Source: Sympetrum striolatum
Taxonomy: Eukaryota > Arthropoda > Insecta > Odonata > Libellulidae
Direction of reading: 5' to 3'
Assembly (NCBI GenBank): GCA_947579665.1
Contig: OX388344.1
Span: 11,402,346-11,466,345, forward strand
Length of the DNA stretch: 64,000 nt
The notes beneath the pieces are model-generated. The model was given only the letters and a program-made list of their open reading frames with translations. It was not told the DNA's origin and searched no databases. Positions 11,793 through 21,642 of the stretch are shown here, piece after piece. The position numbers were made by a program, and so were the translations under genes. Numbering within the stretch: position 1 is the first letter of the stretch; each line of letters begins with the position of its first letter.

Positions 11793-11887
11793 TATATATC
11801 TATTATATATAGATGCTTCTCCGGATTCATTCATGTATCTATTATATATAGATGCTTCTCCGGATTCATTCATATATATACCCAGAT
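11793..11887 (+). repeat. Double linker between units I and II
   Basis: Two tandem copies of the TATCTATTATATATAGATG / CTTCTCCGGATTCATTCAT linker motif (starting about 11797 and 11837), then a short TATATA stretch leading to the start of unit II (AGGATACAAATTCACAGG). Confidence 0.8.
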
Positions 11888-12965
11888 AGGATACAAATTC
11901 ACAGGCTAAACCAAAAGCGTCATTGACTTGAATTTTTTACGACATATTGGCCATGACGTGTAACCGCCAGAAAAATTGCGATTTTGAACCTCAGTGTCAT
12001 GGGCTCGATTCCAGAGGGCCCCAAAGTCCCGATTTTTCCCGTATAAATGCATTTCTTTGATTTTCGGAAATTTATAAAAAATACTTGCCGGATAGGTAGG
12101 GACTTAAAACTCAAGGAGCCGATATATATGGTCATGATCTATCGAAAACATAAATGAGTTTTACTGAAAATATCCTGGGTTCGATGCTAGGTCGAGGCAA
12201 AAATCGGCCGTTTAAAATGCATTGTGGCGATTTTTAAGATTTTTTTTGGACCCCTTTCCGAATGCATGGAAACTTGAAATTTAGCATGGGGTTAGAAATC
12301 ATAAATATATTTCATAATCAATTTTTTTGTATTCGCTTATGGTCCTTGGTTCGATCCCAGAGGGCCATTTGCACTCCACAATGCATTTCTTATAGGGATA
12401 ACGGAAACAAGTTTTAGGTACTTCCCGGCATGATATCGACTTCAAATTTTCTATGAAATTAGATCAGGTCCTAGCATGTCATTTTGTGCATTTACAGCTT
12501 CCAATACGTCCAGGGTTCGACACCAGGCGTCTCTACAATCAGTCACTGATCCGATTTTTAAGAATTATTTTGAACCCCTTCCCAATAATATTAAAACTTG
12601 AAATTCGGCATATATATAGAACTTATAGATACATTTCAAAAACATATTTTATATTTCCTAGATCGTCCTTGGTTCGAATCCAGAGGGCTATTAACATTCG
12701 TGAAAAGTAGGTTTTCGTTTGAGGCAGTTGCAGCCAATATTTCTGCTTGAATTTTCACACGTATTTAGAGAGGATGATCTTCTGATGTGCTGCATAGTAA
12801 TTTCACCAAAAAGACCCGGGTTCGATGCCAGACGATTAAATTGAAGCGAATTTTAAGAATATTTTCAATCCTTTTTTTTCCTTTCCGGGACTGTCCCGAT
12901 ATAATGACGTTATGAAATTAGTGTTGTCGATCTGCTTGCAGTATGCAAGCTACATTTTACTCGTA
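11888..12965 (+). repeat. B-box satellite unit II (type 1, 1078 bp)
   Basis: The order is A-B-C-D-E-F with boxes starting at 12002 (degenerate GGCTCGATTCC), 12178, 12348 (GGTTCGATCCC), 12514 (GGTTCGACACC), 12671 (GGTTCGAATCC) and 12819 (GGTTCGATGCC). The A monomer is the subtype of type 2 units, although the rest is type 1, so this unit is a mosaic. It ends in GCTTGCAGTATGCAAGC and TTTTACTCGTA. Confidence 0.9.
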
Positions 12966-12990
12966 TACCTATATAGATAGATAGATAGAT
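12966..12990 (+). repeat. GATA microsatellite linker between units II and III
   Basis: A short TATACCTATA stretch followed by a (GATA)n run leads directly into unit III. The TATCTATTATATATAGATG motif is absent here. Confidence 0.8.
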
Positions 12991-14069
12991 AGGATACTAA
13001 TTCACAGCCTAAACCACCAGCGTGATTGACTTGAAATTTTTACGACGTATTGGCCATAACGTGTAACCGCCAGAAAAATTGCAATTTTGATCCTCAGGGT
13101 CATGGGTTCGATTCCAGAGGGCCCCAAAGTCGCGGTTTCTCCATAAGAATACATGGCGGGGATTTTCGAAAATTTTTTTGAGGTACTTCCCGGGGAGAGA
13201 AAGAGTTGAAACTCGAGGGATCGCTAGAAGCCGTGCGTATCCAACGAAAATCAGAAAAACATCTTAGAATATAGTCCATGGTTCGATGCTTGGTCGGGGC
13301 AAAAATCGGCCGTTTAAAATGCATTACGGCGATTTTGAAGATTTTTTTTGGATCCTTTCCCGATAACATGGGTATTCGAAACTCGGCACGTGGATAGATA
13401 TCATGAATATACTTCATAATCAAATTTTACATGTTCGCTGATGGTCCTTGGTTCGATCCCAGAGGGCCATTTGCACTTCTCAATGCATTTCTTACGGAGA
13501 CAACGGAAACAAAATTTAGGTACTTTCCGACATGCTATCAACTTCAAACTTTGCTTGATACAAGAGTAAGTCTTTACAAATCAAACTCTGCATTCACAGC
13601 TTGCAATACGTCCTGGGTTCGACACCAGGTGTCCCTGAAATCAGAATTTGATCCGATTTTTAGGAATTATTTTGAAACCTTTCCCACTAAAATAGAAACT
13701 TGAAATTCGGCATATAGATAGAGATCATAAATATCTATCAGAATCATATTTTAGATTTCCATGATCGTCCTTGGTTCGAATCCAGAGAGCCATTTACATT
13801 CGTGAAAAGTAGAATGTCGTTTGAGGCAGTTGCAGTCAATATTTTGCCTTGAATTTTCACACATAATTAGAGATGGTGATCGTCCGTTGTGCTGCATAGT
13901 AAGTTCACCAAGAAGACCCGGTTTCGATGCCAGACGATTAAATTGAAGCGAATTCTAAGATTATTTTCAATCCTTTTTTTTTTTCTTTTGAGGACCGTCC
14001 CAATATGATGCCGACATGAAATTAGTGTTGTCGATCTGCTTACAGTATGCAAGCAATATTTTACTCGTA
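12991..14069 (+). repeat. B-box satellite unit III (type 1, 1079 bp)
   Basis: The order is A-B-C-D-E-F with boxes starting at 13105, 13280, 13450, 13616, 13774 and 13920 (the last altered to GGTTTCGATGCC). The spacings 175, 170, 166, 158 and 146 match units II, V and VI almost base for base. The terminal hairpin has one change (GCTTACAGTATGCAAGC). Confidence 0.9.
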
Positions 14070-14147
14070 TATATCTATTATATATAGACGCTTCTCCGGA
14101 TATCTATTATATATAGACGCTTCTCCGGATATACCTATATATATATA
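14070..14147 (+). repeat. Double linker between units III and IV
   Basis: Two copies of TATCTATTATATATAGACG followed by CTTCTCCGGAT, starting about 14069 and 14101, then TATA repeats. The first linker base after the hairpin tail overlaps the end of unit III. Confidence 0.8.
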
Positions 14148-15257
14148 GGGGATCAAAATTCTAACTATGTTCCACAAGTGCCACCGACTTGAAATTTTTA
14201 CGACCTATTGGCCATAACGTGAAACCTCCAGGAAAAAGCCGACTTTGAACGTCGGTGTCATGGGTTCGTTTCCAGAAGGCCCCAAAGTCACAATTTTCTC
14301 CATAAGGATACATGGTGGCGATTTTCAAATTTTTTTAAATAATACTTCCCGGACAGGTAGAGAATCGAAATTCAAGGAGCATACAGATATGGTTGAGAAC
14401 TATTGAAAACGTTAATGACTTCTAATGAGAACGTCCTGAGTTCGATGCTAGGACGATGCAAAAATCCCGCATTTAAAATGCATGGGGATAGTTTTTAATT
14501 AATTTTTTTGATGCACTTATCGGAATGTAAGGATTTTCTCGCTCAGCTAGATGATATATATTAAGAATTTGTTTAAGAAAAAAAATTTCATAAGACCGTA
14601 CTATCCCTGGGTTCGATGCCAGAGCACATTAACTTTTCTCTCATAAGGAATATAAGGGAAAAGTAAGACGTTGTTTGAGGCAGTTGAAGCCAATATTTTT
14701 GCTTGAATTTTCACACACAGTTAAAGATGGTGATCCTCTATTATGTTGCATAGGAAGTATTAATAGAAAGACCCAGGTTTGATGCCGGGCGGTAAATATG
14801 TCTCCCGTTTAAAATACATAGGGTTAATATTTCATTATTTTTTTGATGCACTTATCGAAATGTTACGAAGTTCGTAATAGGATAGAAGATGTATGGTAAG
14901 AATTGCTTTAAGAAAAAATTTTCATAAGACCTTACTATTCCTGGGTTCGATGCCAGAGCACATTAACATTTCTCTCATAAGGAATATAAGGGAAAAGTAG
15001 GACGTCGATTGAGGCAGTTGAAGCCAATATTTCTGCTTGAATTTTCACACATAATTAGAGAGGGTGATCTTCTATTGTGCTACATAGTATGTTCACCAGT
15101 AAGACCTGGGTTCGATGCCAGACGATGAAATTTCAGCGAATTTTAAGAAAAAATTTCAATCCTTTTTTTTTTCTTTTGAGGACCGTCCCGATATGATGCG
15201 GATATGAAATCAGTATTGCCGATCTGCTTGCAGTATGCAAGCTACATTTTACTCGTA
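14148..15257 (+). repeat. B-box satellite unit IV (type 2, 1110 bp)
   Basis: The order is A-B'-G-H-G-F with boxes starting at 14263, 14439 (AGTTCGATGC), 14610, 14776 (GGTTTGATGCC), 14944 and 15109. Length and monomer order equal unit I. The unit start is the second subtype (GGGGATCAAAATTCTAAC), shared with units V and VI and not with unit I, which is another sign of exchange between units. Confidence 0.9.
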
Positions 15258-15279
15258 CTTATATATATATGTATACACT
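15258..15279 (+). repeat. TATA-type linker between units IV and V
   Basis: Short CTTATATATATATGTATACA linker without the CTTCTCCGGAT motif. Confidence 0.7.
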
Positions 15280-16357
15280 GGGGATCAAAAGTCTAACCAT
15301 GTTCCACAAGTGCCACTGCTTTAAAATTTTTACGACGTTATGGCCATGACGTGTAACCTCCAGGAAAAAGCCGACATTGAACCCCGGTGTTATGGGTTCG
15401 ATTCCAGAAGGCCCCAAAGTCGCGATTTTGTCCATAAGAATACATGGCGGGGATTTTCGAAAAATTTTTTGAGGCACTTCCCGGAAAAGGAGAGATTTGA
15501 AATTCAAGGGATCCCTAGATGCCGCGCATATCTAAAGGAAACCATAAAGACATCTACGAATATTATCCTTGGTTCGATGCTAGGTCGGGGCAAAAATCTG
15601 CCGTTTAAAATGCACTGTGGCGATTTTTAAGATTTTTTTTGGACCCTTTTCCGATGGCATAGAAACTTGAAATTCGGTATGAGGTTAGACACCATAAAAA
15701 TATATCTTAATCGAATTTTACATATTCGCTGATGGTCCTTGGTTCGATCCCAGAGGGACATTTAAATTCCTCAATGCATTTCTTACGGAGATAACGGAAA
15801 CAAATTTTAGGTACTTCCCGCCACGATATCGATTTCAAACTTTGCATATAGAAAGATCAAGTCCATACAAATCAAACAGTGCATTCACAGCTATCAATGT
15901 GTCCTGGGTTCGACACCAGGTGTCTCTGCAATCAGAAGTTGATCCGAATTTTAGGAATTATTTTGAAACTTTTGCCAATAATATAGAAACTTCAAATTCG
16001 GCATATAGATAGAGATTATAAATAACTTTCAGAAACATTTTTTAGATTTCCATGATCGTCCTTGGTTCGAATCCAGAGAGCCATTTAAATTCGTGAAAAT
16101 TAGAACGTCTTTTGAGGCAGTTGTAGCCCATATTTCTGCTTGAATTTTCACACATAGTTAGAAATGGTGATGTTCTATTGTGTTGCATAGTAAGTTCACA
16201 GTAAAGACCCGGGTTCGATGCCAGACGATGGAATTTCAGCGAATATTAAGAAAAATTTCAATCCATTTTTTTTCTTTGATGGCCGTCCCGATATCATGCC
16301 GACATGAAAATAGTGTTGTCGATCTGCTTGCAGTATGCAAGCAACATTTTACTCGTA
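15280..16357 (+). repeat. B-box satellite unit V (type 1, 1078 bp)
   Basis: The order is A-B-C-D-E-F with boxes starting at 15395, 15571, 15741, 15907, 16064 and 16212. The spacings are 176, 170, 166, 157 and 148. The D site can form a T-arm-like hairpin with a five-base stem (CCTGG/CCAGG). The unit ends in GCTTGCAGTATGCAAGC and TTTTACTCGTA. Confidence 0.9.
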
Positions 16358-16384
16358 TATATATATACACTCATTCATTCATTA
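16358..16384 (+). repeat. Linker between units V and VI
   Basis: TATATA followed by CACTCATTCATTCATTA, a different simple sequence from the other linkers. Confidence 0.7.
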
Positions 16385-17460
16385 GGGATCAAAATTCTAA
16401 CCATGTTCCACAAGTGCCACTGACTTGAAATTTTTACGACGTATTGGCCATAACGTGGAACCTTCAGGAAAAAGACTTTTCCCGACTTTGAACCTCGGTG
16501 TCATGGGTTCGATTCCAGAAGGCCCCAAAGTCGCGATTTTCTCCATAAGAATACATGGTGGGGATTTTGGAAAAAATTTTTGAGGCACTTCCCGGAAAAG
16601 GAGAGAGTTGAAATTCGAGGGATCGCTAGAAGCCGTGCATATCCAACGAAAATCAGAAAGACATCTTCGAATATTGTCCATGGTTCGATGCTAGGTCGGG
16701 GCAAAAATCGGCCGTTTAAAATGCATTGTGGCGATTTTTAAGATTTTTTTGGACCCCTTCCCGAATGCATGGAAACTTGAAATTCGGCATGGTGTTAGAT
16801 ATAATAAATATATTTCATAATCAAATTTTAGCAACTCGCTGATGGTCCTTGGTTCGATCCCAGAGGGCCGTTTACATTCCTCAATGCATTTCTTATGGAG
16901 ATAACGGAAACAAATTTTAGGTACTTCCCGACATGATATCACCTTTGTTTAGAATACGATCAAGTCCTAATAAGTCATACTGTGCATTCACAGCTGCTAA
17001 TATGTCCTGGGTTCGACACCAGGCGTCTCTAAAATCAGTAACTGATCTGATTTTTAAGAATATTTTCGAACCCTTTCCCAATAATATTAAAACTTGAAAT
17101 TCGGCATGTAGATAGAGATCATAGATACACTTCAAAAACATGTTTTAGATTCCCTAGATCGTCCTTGGTTCGAATCCAGATAGCCATTTACATTCGTGAA
17201 AAGTAGGACGTCATTTGAGGCAGTTGCAGCCAATATTTCTGCTTGAATTTTCACACATAGTTAGAGATGGTGATCTTCTGTTGTGCTGCATAGTAAGTTC
17301 ACCAGGAAGACCAGGGTTCGATGCCAGACGATGAAATTGCAGCGAATTTTAAGAAAATTTTCAATCCTTTTTTTTTCTTTTGAGGAGAGTCCTGATATGA
17401 CGCCGATATGAAATAAGTGTTGTCGATCTGCTTGCAGTATGCAAGCTACATGTTACTCGT
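16385..17460 (+). repeat. B-box satellite unit VI (type 1, 1076 bp), last of the array
   Basis: The order is A-B-C-D-E-F with boxes starting at 16506, 16682, 16851, 17010, 17167 and 17315. It is very similar to unit V, with a few extra bases in the A monomer. After the terminal hairpin and TTACTCGT the sequence passes abruptly into unrelated DNA, which marks the right edge of the array. Confidence 0.9.
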
Positions 17461-18856
17461 TATTGTATATAAATGTATTCTACTGCAGCTAAGGTTGAAC
17501 CTTTTTATATATATCTTCTACATTCATGGAGGCTTGTTTTTTTGGTGCAGTACAACTATAGTCAATTTACTTATAAAACAAATAGATTTATTTTATTGTG
17601 TATTTCGATAAAATTCGGTGATTTTCTTTAATAATTGATGTTATTTCTCTGTTGTAGTCACCGTTGTACATCGAAATACTGAGTGAAGCTGTCTCCAATC
17701 ACCAATTCAGCCATTAACACCTTCAAATCCAAAGTCCGCTTCGGATGTGCCATTTATGCTCTTCTCAATTCGAAAGCTCTCAATAGGAACCGTTGATTGC
17801 AATTGTAAAATCACTCTACATTATACCTAGAAAATAATTCATTGATCTGTATAATGAGTAATTCATAACATATTTAATCATAAGATATAATACCTTAGTA
17901 TAATTTACTTCGTTAAGAGTGACGTTGGACTAAATTTCGCTTTAAACGAAGTAATAAAGATAAAGTATTCGTTAATTTGATTGCATAACTTCCTTAAAAC
18001 GAATAAAATTCACAGTCTCTGGCGATGTCTTGTGGAAATGCGTCTGCTTGATGGTCACTTGATGATGGATATCAATCTCTGAAACAAGTCGTGTTTTGTT
18101 TCCATTTATTGTTTTTAATAAATACTGTGGAAAAATTACAAATCGTAATTTTTCTTCCTTTAAACGAATTCACTTCTGGCAACCCACCCTTGAATTGTTC
18201 GTAATAGTGCGAATGAGCCTTACGTAAATAAATCTAGGGTTTTATAGTTAGAAACCATTAGCAGATAACCAAGCTCTGCAAATTCAAATTCGCCCCCCGT
18301 GGATTCAGTGCAGAGAGATACGGGCAGTCACTCGAACGACAGAATGGTGAGCTCTATCGTCCCCTGTATATCTCGCTCTGATTCGAGTTTCCTTTAAGGC
18401 TCTTCCACCGCTGATCATTTGGGTTAATCCGATTAATCAGCTCTTTCGATTCTCAACACGTAAGTGGGATTTTCTTGCGGTCGCTTAGCAACGGAATATG
18501 ATTAGGATATCGACTGGAAGAGATTGTCTCCAATTGGCTCACGAAATTTGCTCTATCATATTCGAGATTGATTTCCACAATTGAAATGGTACTTTCGACA
18601 GAATTTACGGCAAATTTACTTTTTTTAAAGATGCATACTGTAATGATAGCGGAAGAATAGTTGATAAATGCATAACATGGGATTAATTGCATTGGAAATA
18701 TAATTTTGGAAAATCTCTCCTTGGAAGGTGCATTACTCTTTCCAAATGATTATAAATGTCACGTCGATGAGCATGGCCGTTTATAAAAACAATACATACG
18801 TTTACAAATTGTATGCTTGACGAGGTATTAAGGCTAGGAAATAGTGCCCAAAGTTA
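17461..18856. other. No feature recognised
   Basis: AT-rich flank of the array. No protein-like frame and no match to other parts of the window. Confidence 0.4.
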
Positions 18857-18990
18857 ATAATAATAATAATAAAAACTCTTTATTTGGCGAGGTTAGGCCC
18901 ATTAGGGCCTCTCTTACACCTAACCATTAAGGATTACTAATATTACTTACTGAAAAGGAGGAAAAACAATACAAATACATATATATAAAA
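18857..18990 (-). mobile_element. 3' end of a non-LTR retrotransposon, minus strand
   Basis: On the minus strand the sequence reads GAGGCCCTAATGGGCCTAAC, then CTCGCCAAATAAAGAG, then a (TTATTA)n tail. This layout (short stem GGCCCTAATGGGCC, AATAAA, ATT repeats) is typical of CR1/L2-like LINE ends. The copy is heavily 5'-truncated and no coding part is seen. Confidence 0.6.
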
Positions 18991-21028
18991 AGAAAATACA
19001 AAGAACAGGTAAACAAATAAAAGAATTGTGGTGTGGGGAAAAACTCCTTGGCTGAAGGCTTTCGGAGAAAAACCCACTGAGCGGGAAAACGCTCACACAA
19101 GAAGGGGAGCGAAAAAAACCCGCCAAAAAAAAAGATGGAATAAATACAAGCAGGTATATCACTATTTACATAATTGATGACCAGTATTTTTGGGTAAATT
19201 TCTTGATGGTTGACCACGGATGTCATTTACCTGAAAAGACAGAAGAAGAAGAGTAGACGGAAAATGAAGAGCTTTCGGAAATGCGATTTAAGTTATGTTT
19301 TTTTGCAAAGTTCTTATTCTTCAGAAATCTGGGAAATGACTATCAGATGGGAATTATGATTGAAAACGATCTCGTGGATTCAGTTTCATCTCGATGGATG
19401 GAATATTTGCGATGTGATTTTAGATAGATTACGGCAAAAAAAGTATCCTTTCTTATATTCCTTTGTTCGTGGCCATGTTGATATTACTGAGGCATCAGTA
19501 AAAAGTAATGAAAAGTATCACTCATAAACTCATATGTGTGTGATTCTTCCTCTTGTAGGACATTGGCTCTAATATGAAGCGAGGCTTCCGCACTCCTCAT
19601 CCGGACTAGTAAGCCTCATTACCTTTCCAAAGCTCTTTTTGTACAAATGGTGAAGGATTTGAGGATCCAACACCAGTATTTTGGCGTATTCGTAGATTAG
19701 TAGATCCTAAGATATCAATTTTGGCGTATGAATTGCTTGATTCACTGTTTTAGTTGGCGTAAGAGTAAAATCTGAGCTTATACATAAAGACTGATCCGAT
19801 ATTACGTCAATTACATCGAGTAGAAACATTCAGAATAGAAAGCAGCAGACGCAATACTTTATGTGAACACCCATATTTAAACTTTTAGTGTAACTTTAAA
19901 CCTTTTGTAAAAGTAAATGAAGGCGAGTGAGAGATATGCAATTTGCGAATCTTTTTCCGGGTTCTTCGTCATCTCCGCCATTAACTCTCGTTGCTGAGGA
20001 CTTGCTACTTTGATTTTCTTATTGGACGATATGCTGTAGAGACGGAGTTAAAAAGAAGGAATAATGCCTGTCCCAAATTCTTACTTCCTGGACGTTTTTA
20101 ATGAAGCATGCGACTCTCGAGCTAAATTCCGAGTTTTTTAATTCATTAGGATTAAATCTTAATGTATTCTGAGTGTACGTCTAAAACTAGAGAACCAGAA
20201 GTCGCAAAGCTTCAAAATTTCGTTAAATGAGGACTTCATGTGGAGGACGTGCTACTTTCGTTTCACTTGCTGTTCGAATCTATTCAATTTTCCTAAGAGA
20301 TAGCAATGAATAAAGGATAAATCTTAATTTTTTTCTGCAGCATCACTTTCTATCTTTTCCTTGGGAAATTTAAATTATTATTTATTAGGCTGCAAGAACT
20401 TGGCATTTAGGTTTCTCTGAACCTATTTATCCAAACCATAAAATTCAGGCGTTAAATCGTAAAAACGCAAATAAAGTTGTGAGATTTTTCCAGCACATTT
20501 CCATTTCGGAAAATCTCAAGGACCATGCTAATGTGGAATCTCATACGGATTCAAAAAATACTTATTTCGAATTATGTTTTTCGTATTTTGGGTTGAATGC
20601 TACATTCTTCTCAAACCAACGGAGTGGAATTGGCAGAGAGTTATTTATTTTTCTCGCAATTGTGTCTTCGTGCATCATCCTTTTCAATTCCGTCATTTTT
20701 GGTTCTTCAATTTGAGCCGCGAAACATTCCGCTCGAATCCAAAATGTTCAGAACCGCTCTGTTTTGGATTCGGATTTTTTCACGGCGTTTCGAGCATTTT
20801 TTGTGCAATTTCACCGCTGAAATTTTTGAACGGGTGAGTTGAGTGCGCGTGTGCTTGTAATGAGGATCATCTCGTGGTCCAGAATGCACATCGCAAATGG
20901 GACTGACCGATGGATTTATTTTGAGGCTCGCAGAGAAGTACGTTTTCGTCCCTTTTTCTTTTGCAAAATAAGAAACCATGAGCGAAAGAAGTATAGACCA
21001 GAAACGCGCAAAAAAGTATTTATTCGTC
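18991..21028. other. Intergenic; one dispersed ATGAGG motif
   Basis: No gene is seen. The minus strand at about 19585-19630 carries CTTTGGAAAGGTAATGAGG followed by CTTACTAG and ATGAGGAGTGCGGAAG. This is the best match to the copy at 43090-43140. Confidence 0.5.
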
Positions 21029-21030
21029 TA

Positions 21031-21640
21031 CAGTGGAACCTCGGTTCACGAACTTAATCTGTTCCTGGACCCTGGTCGTGAATTGGTCGTGAACCGAGAC
21101 GATTTCTCCCGTTGAAATCAATGTAAATGCAATTAATACGTTCCAGACTCTGAAACTATGTATTTTTAAGCGTATTTTTGTTTATAATACACGTAAATTA
21201 CATGTAAAATTAGTTATAAAAAATAAATAAATAATAAAATTTTAATACTTTACGTAAATATTATTTAAAATTAAACACTTTACGTATGCTACCTTCGTTG
21301 CGGGGGTAGCGGTCGAGGAGGCTAGAGCAGTGAAGATGAATCCCCTTCCATTAATATTTTTTACGAAATAAAAATAAATACAGCAATTTGAATTTAAGAT
21401 GGCTAAATGCTATTATATTGCTATGGAATTTGTCCTGTTTCACCGATAAAGTAATCCGCAATTTGCTCACGAACTGTGTTCACTGATCAACCTCTCTGCA
21501 ATTGGAACGATGCTGTGTTATGTTGCCTACTGAACTGGTCGTGAACCGAGTTGTTGTACGCCAACCGAATCGAAATTTGGTTGCCAAAGCTAAACCGAGT
21601 TGGTGGTGAACAGAGGCGGTCGAGAACCGAGGTTCCACTG
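21031..21640. mobile_element. Tigger/pogo-type MITE with TA target duplication
   Basis: Terminal inverted repeats CAGTGGAACCTCGGTTCACG (left) and, inverted, CAGTGGAACCTCGGTTCTCG (right) bound a 610-bp element. TA lies on both sides (21029-21030 and 21641-21642). Further inside, GGTCGTGAACCGAG occurs near both ends. CAGTGGAACCTCGGTT-type ends with TA duplications are known for Tigger-like non-autonomous elements. There is no transposase frame inside, so it would have moved with an enzyme supplied elsewhere. Confidence 0.9.
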
Positions 21641-21642
21641 TA

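Noticed and set aside
11920..16942. Minus-strand frames reading GPSGIEPMT and similar
   Set aside because: They are translations of the satellite A monomer around the box (the reverse of GGTTCGATTCC reads GIEP). They recur because the DNA repeats, are short, and break at each unit end.
10683..17460. Tandem tRNA or 5S-like gene cluster
   Set aside because: Only the T-arm/B-box part is repeated; I find no convincing A-box at the right distance and no acceptor or anticodon stems.
10683..17460. CRISPR-like array
   Set aside because: The repeated core is only about 11 bases, spacers are related to one another, and the setting is eukaryotic.
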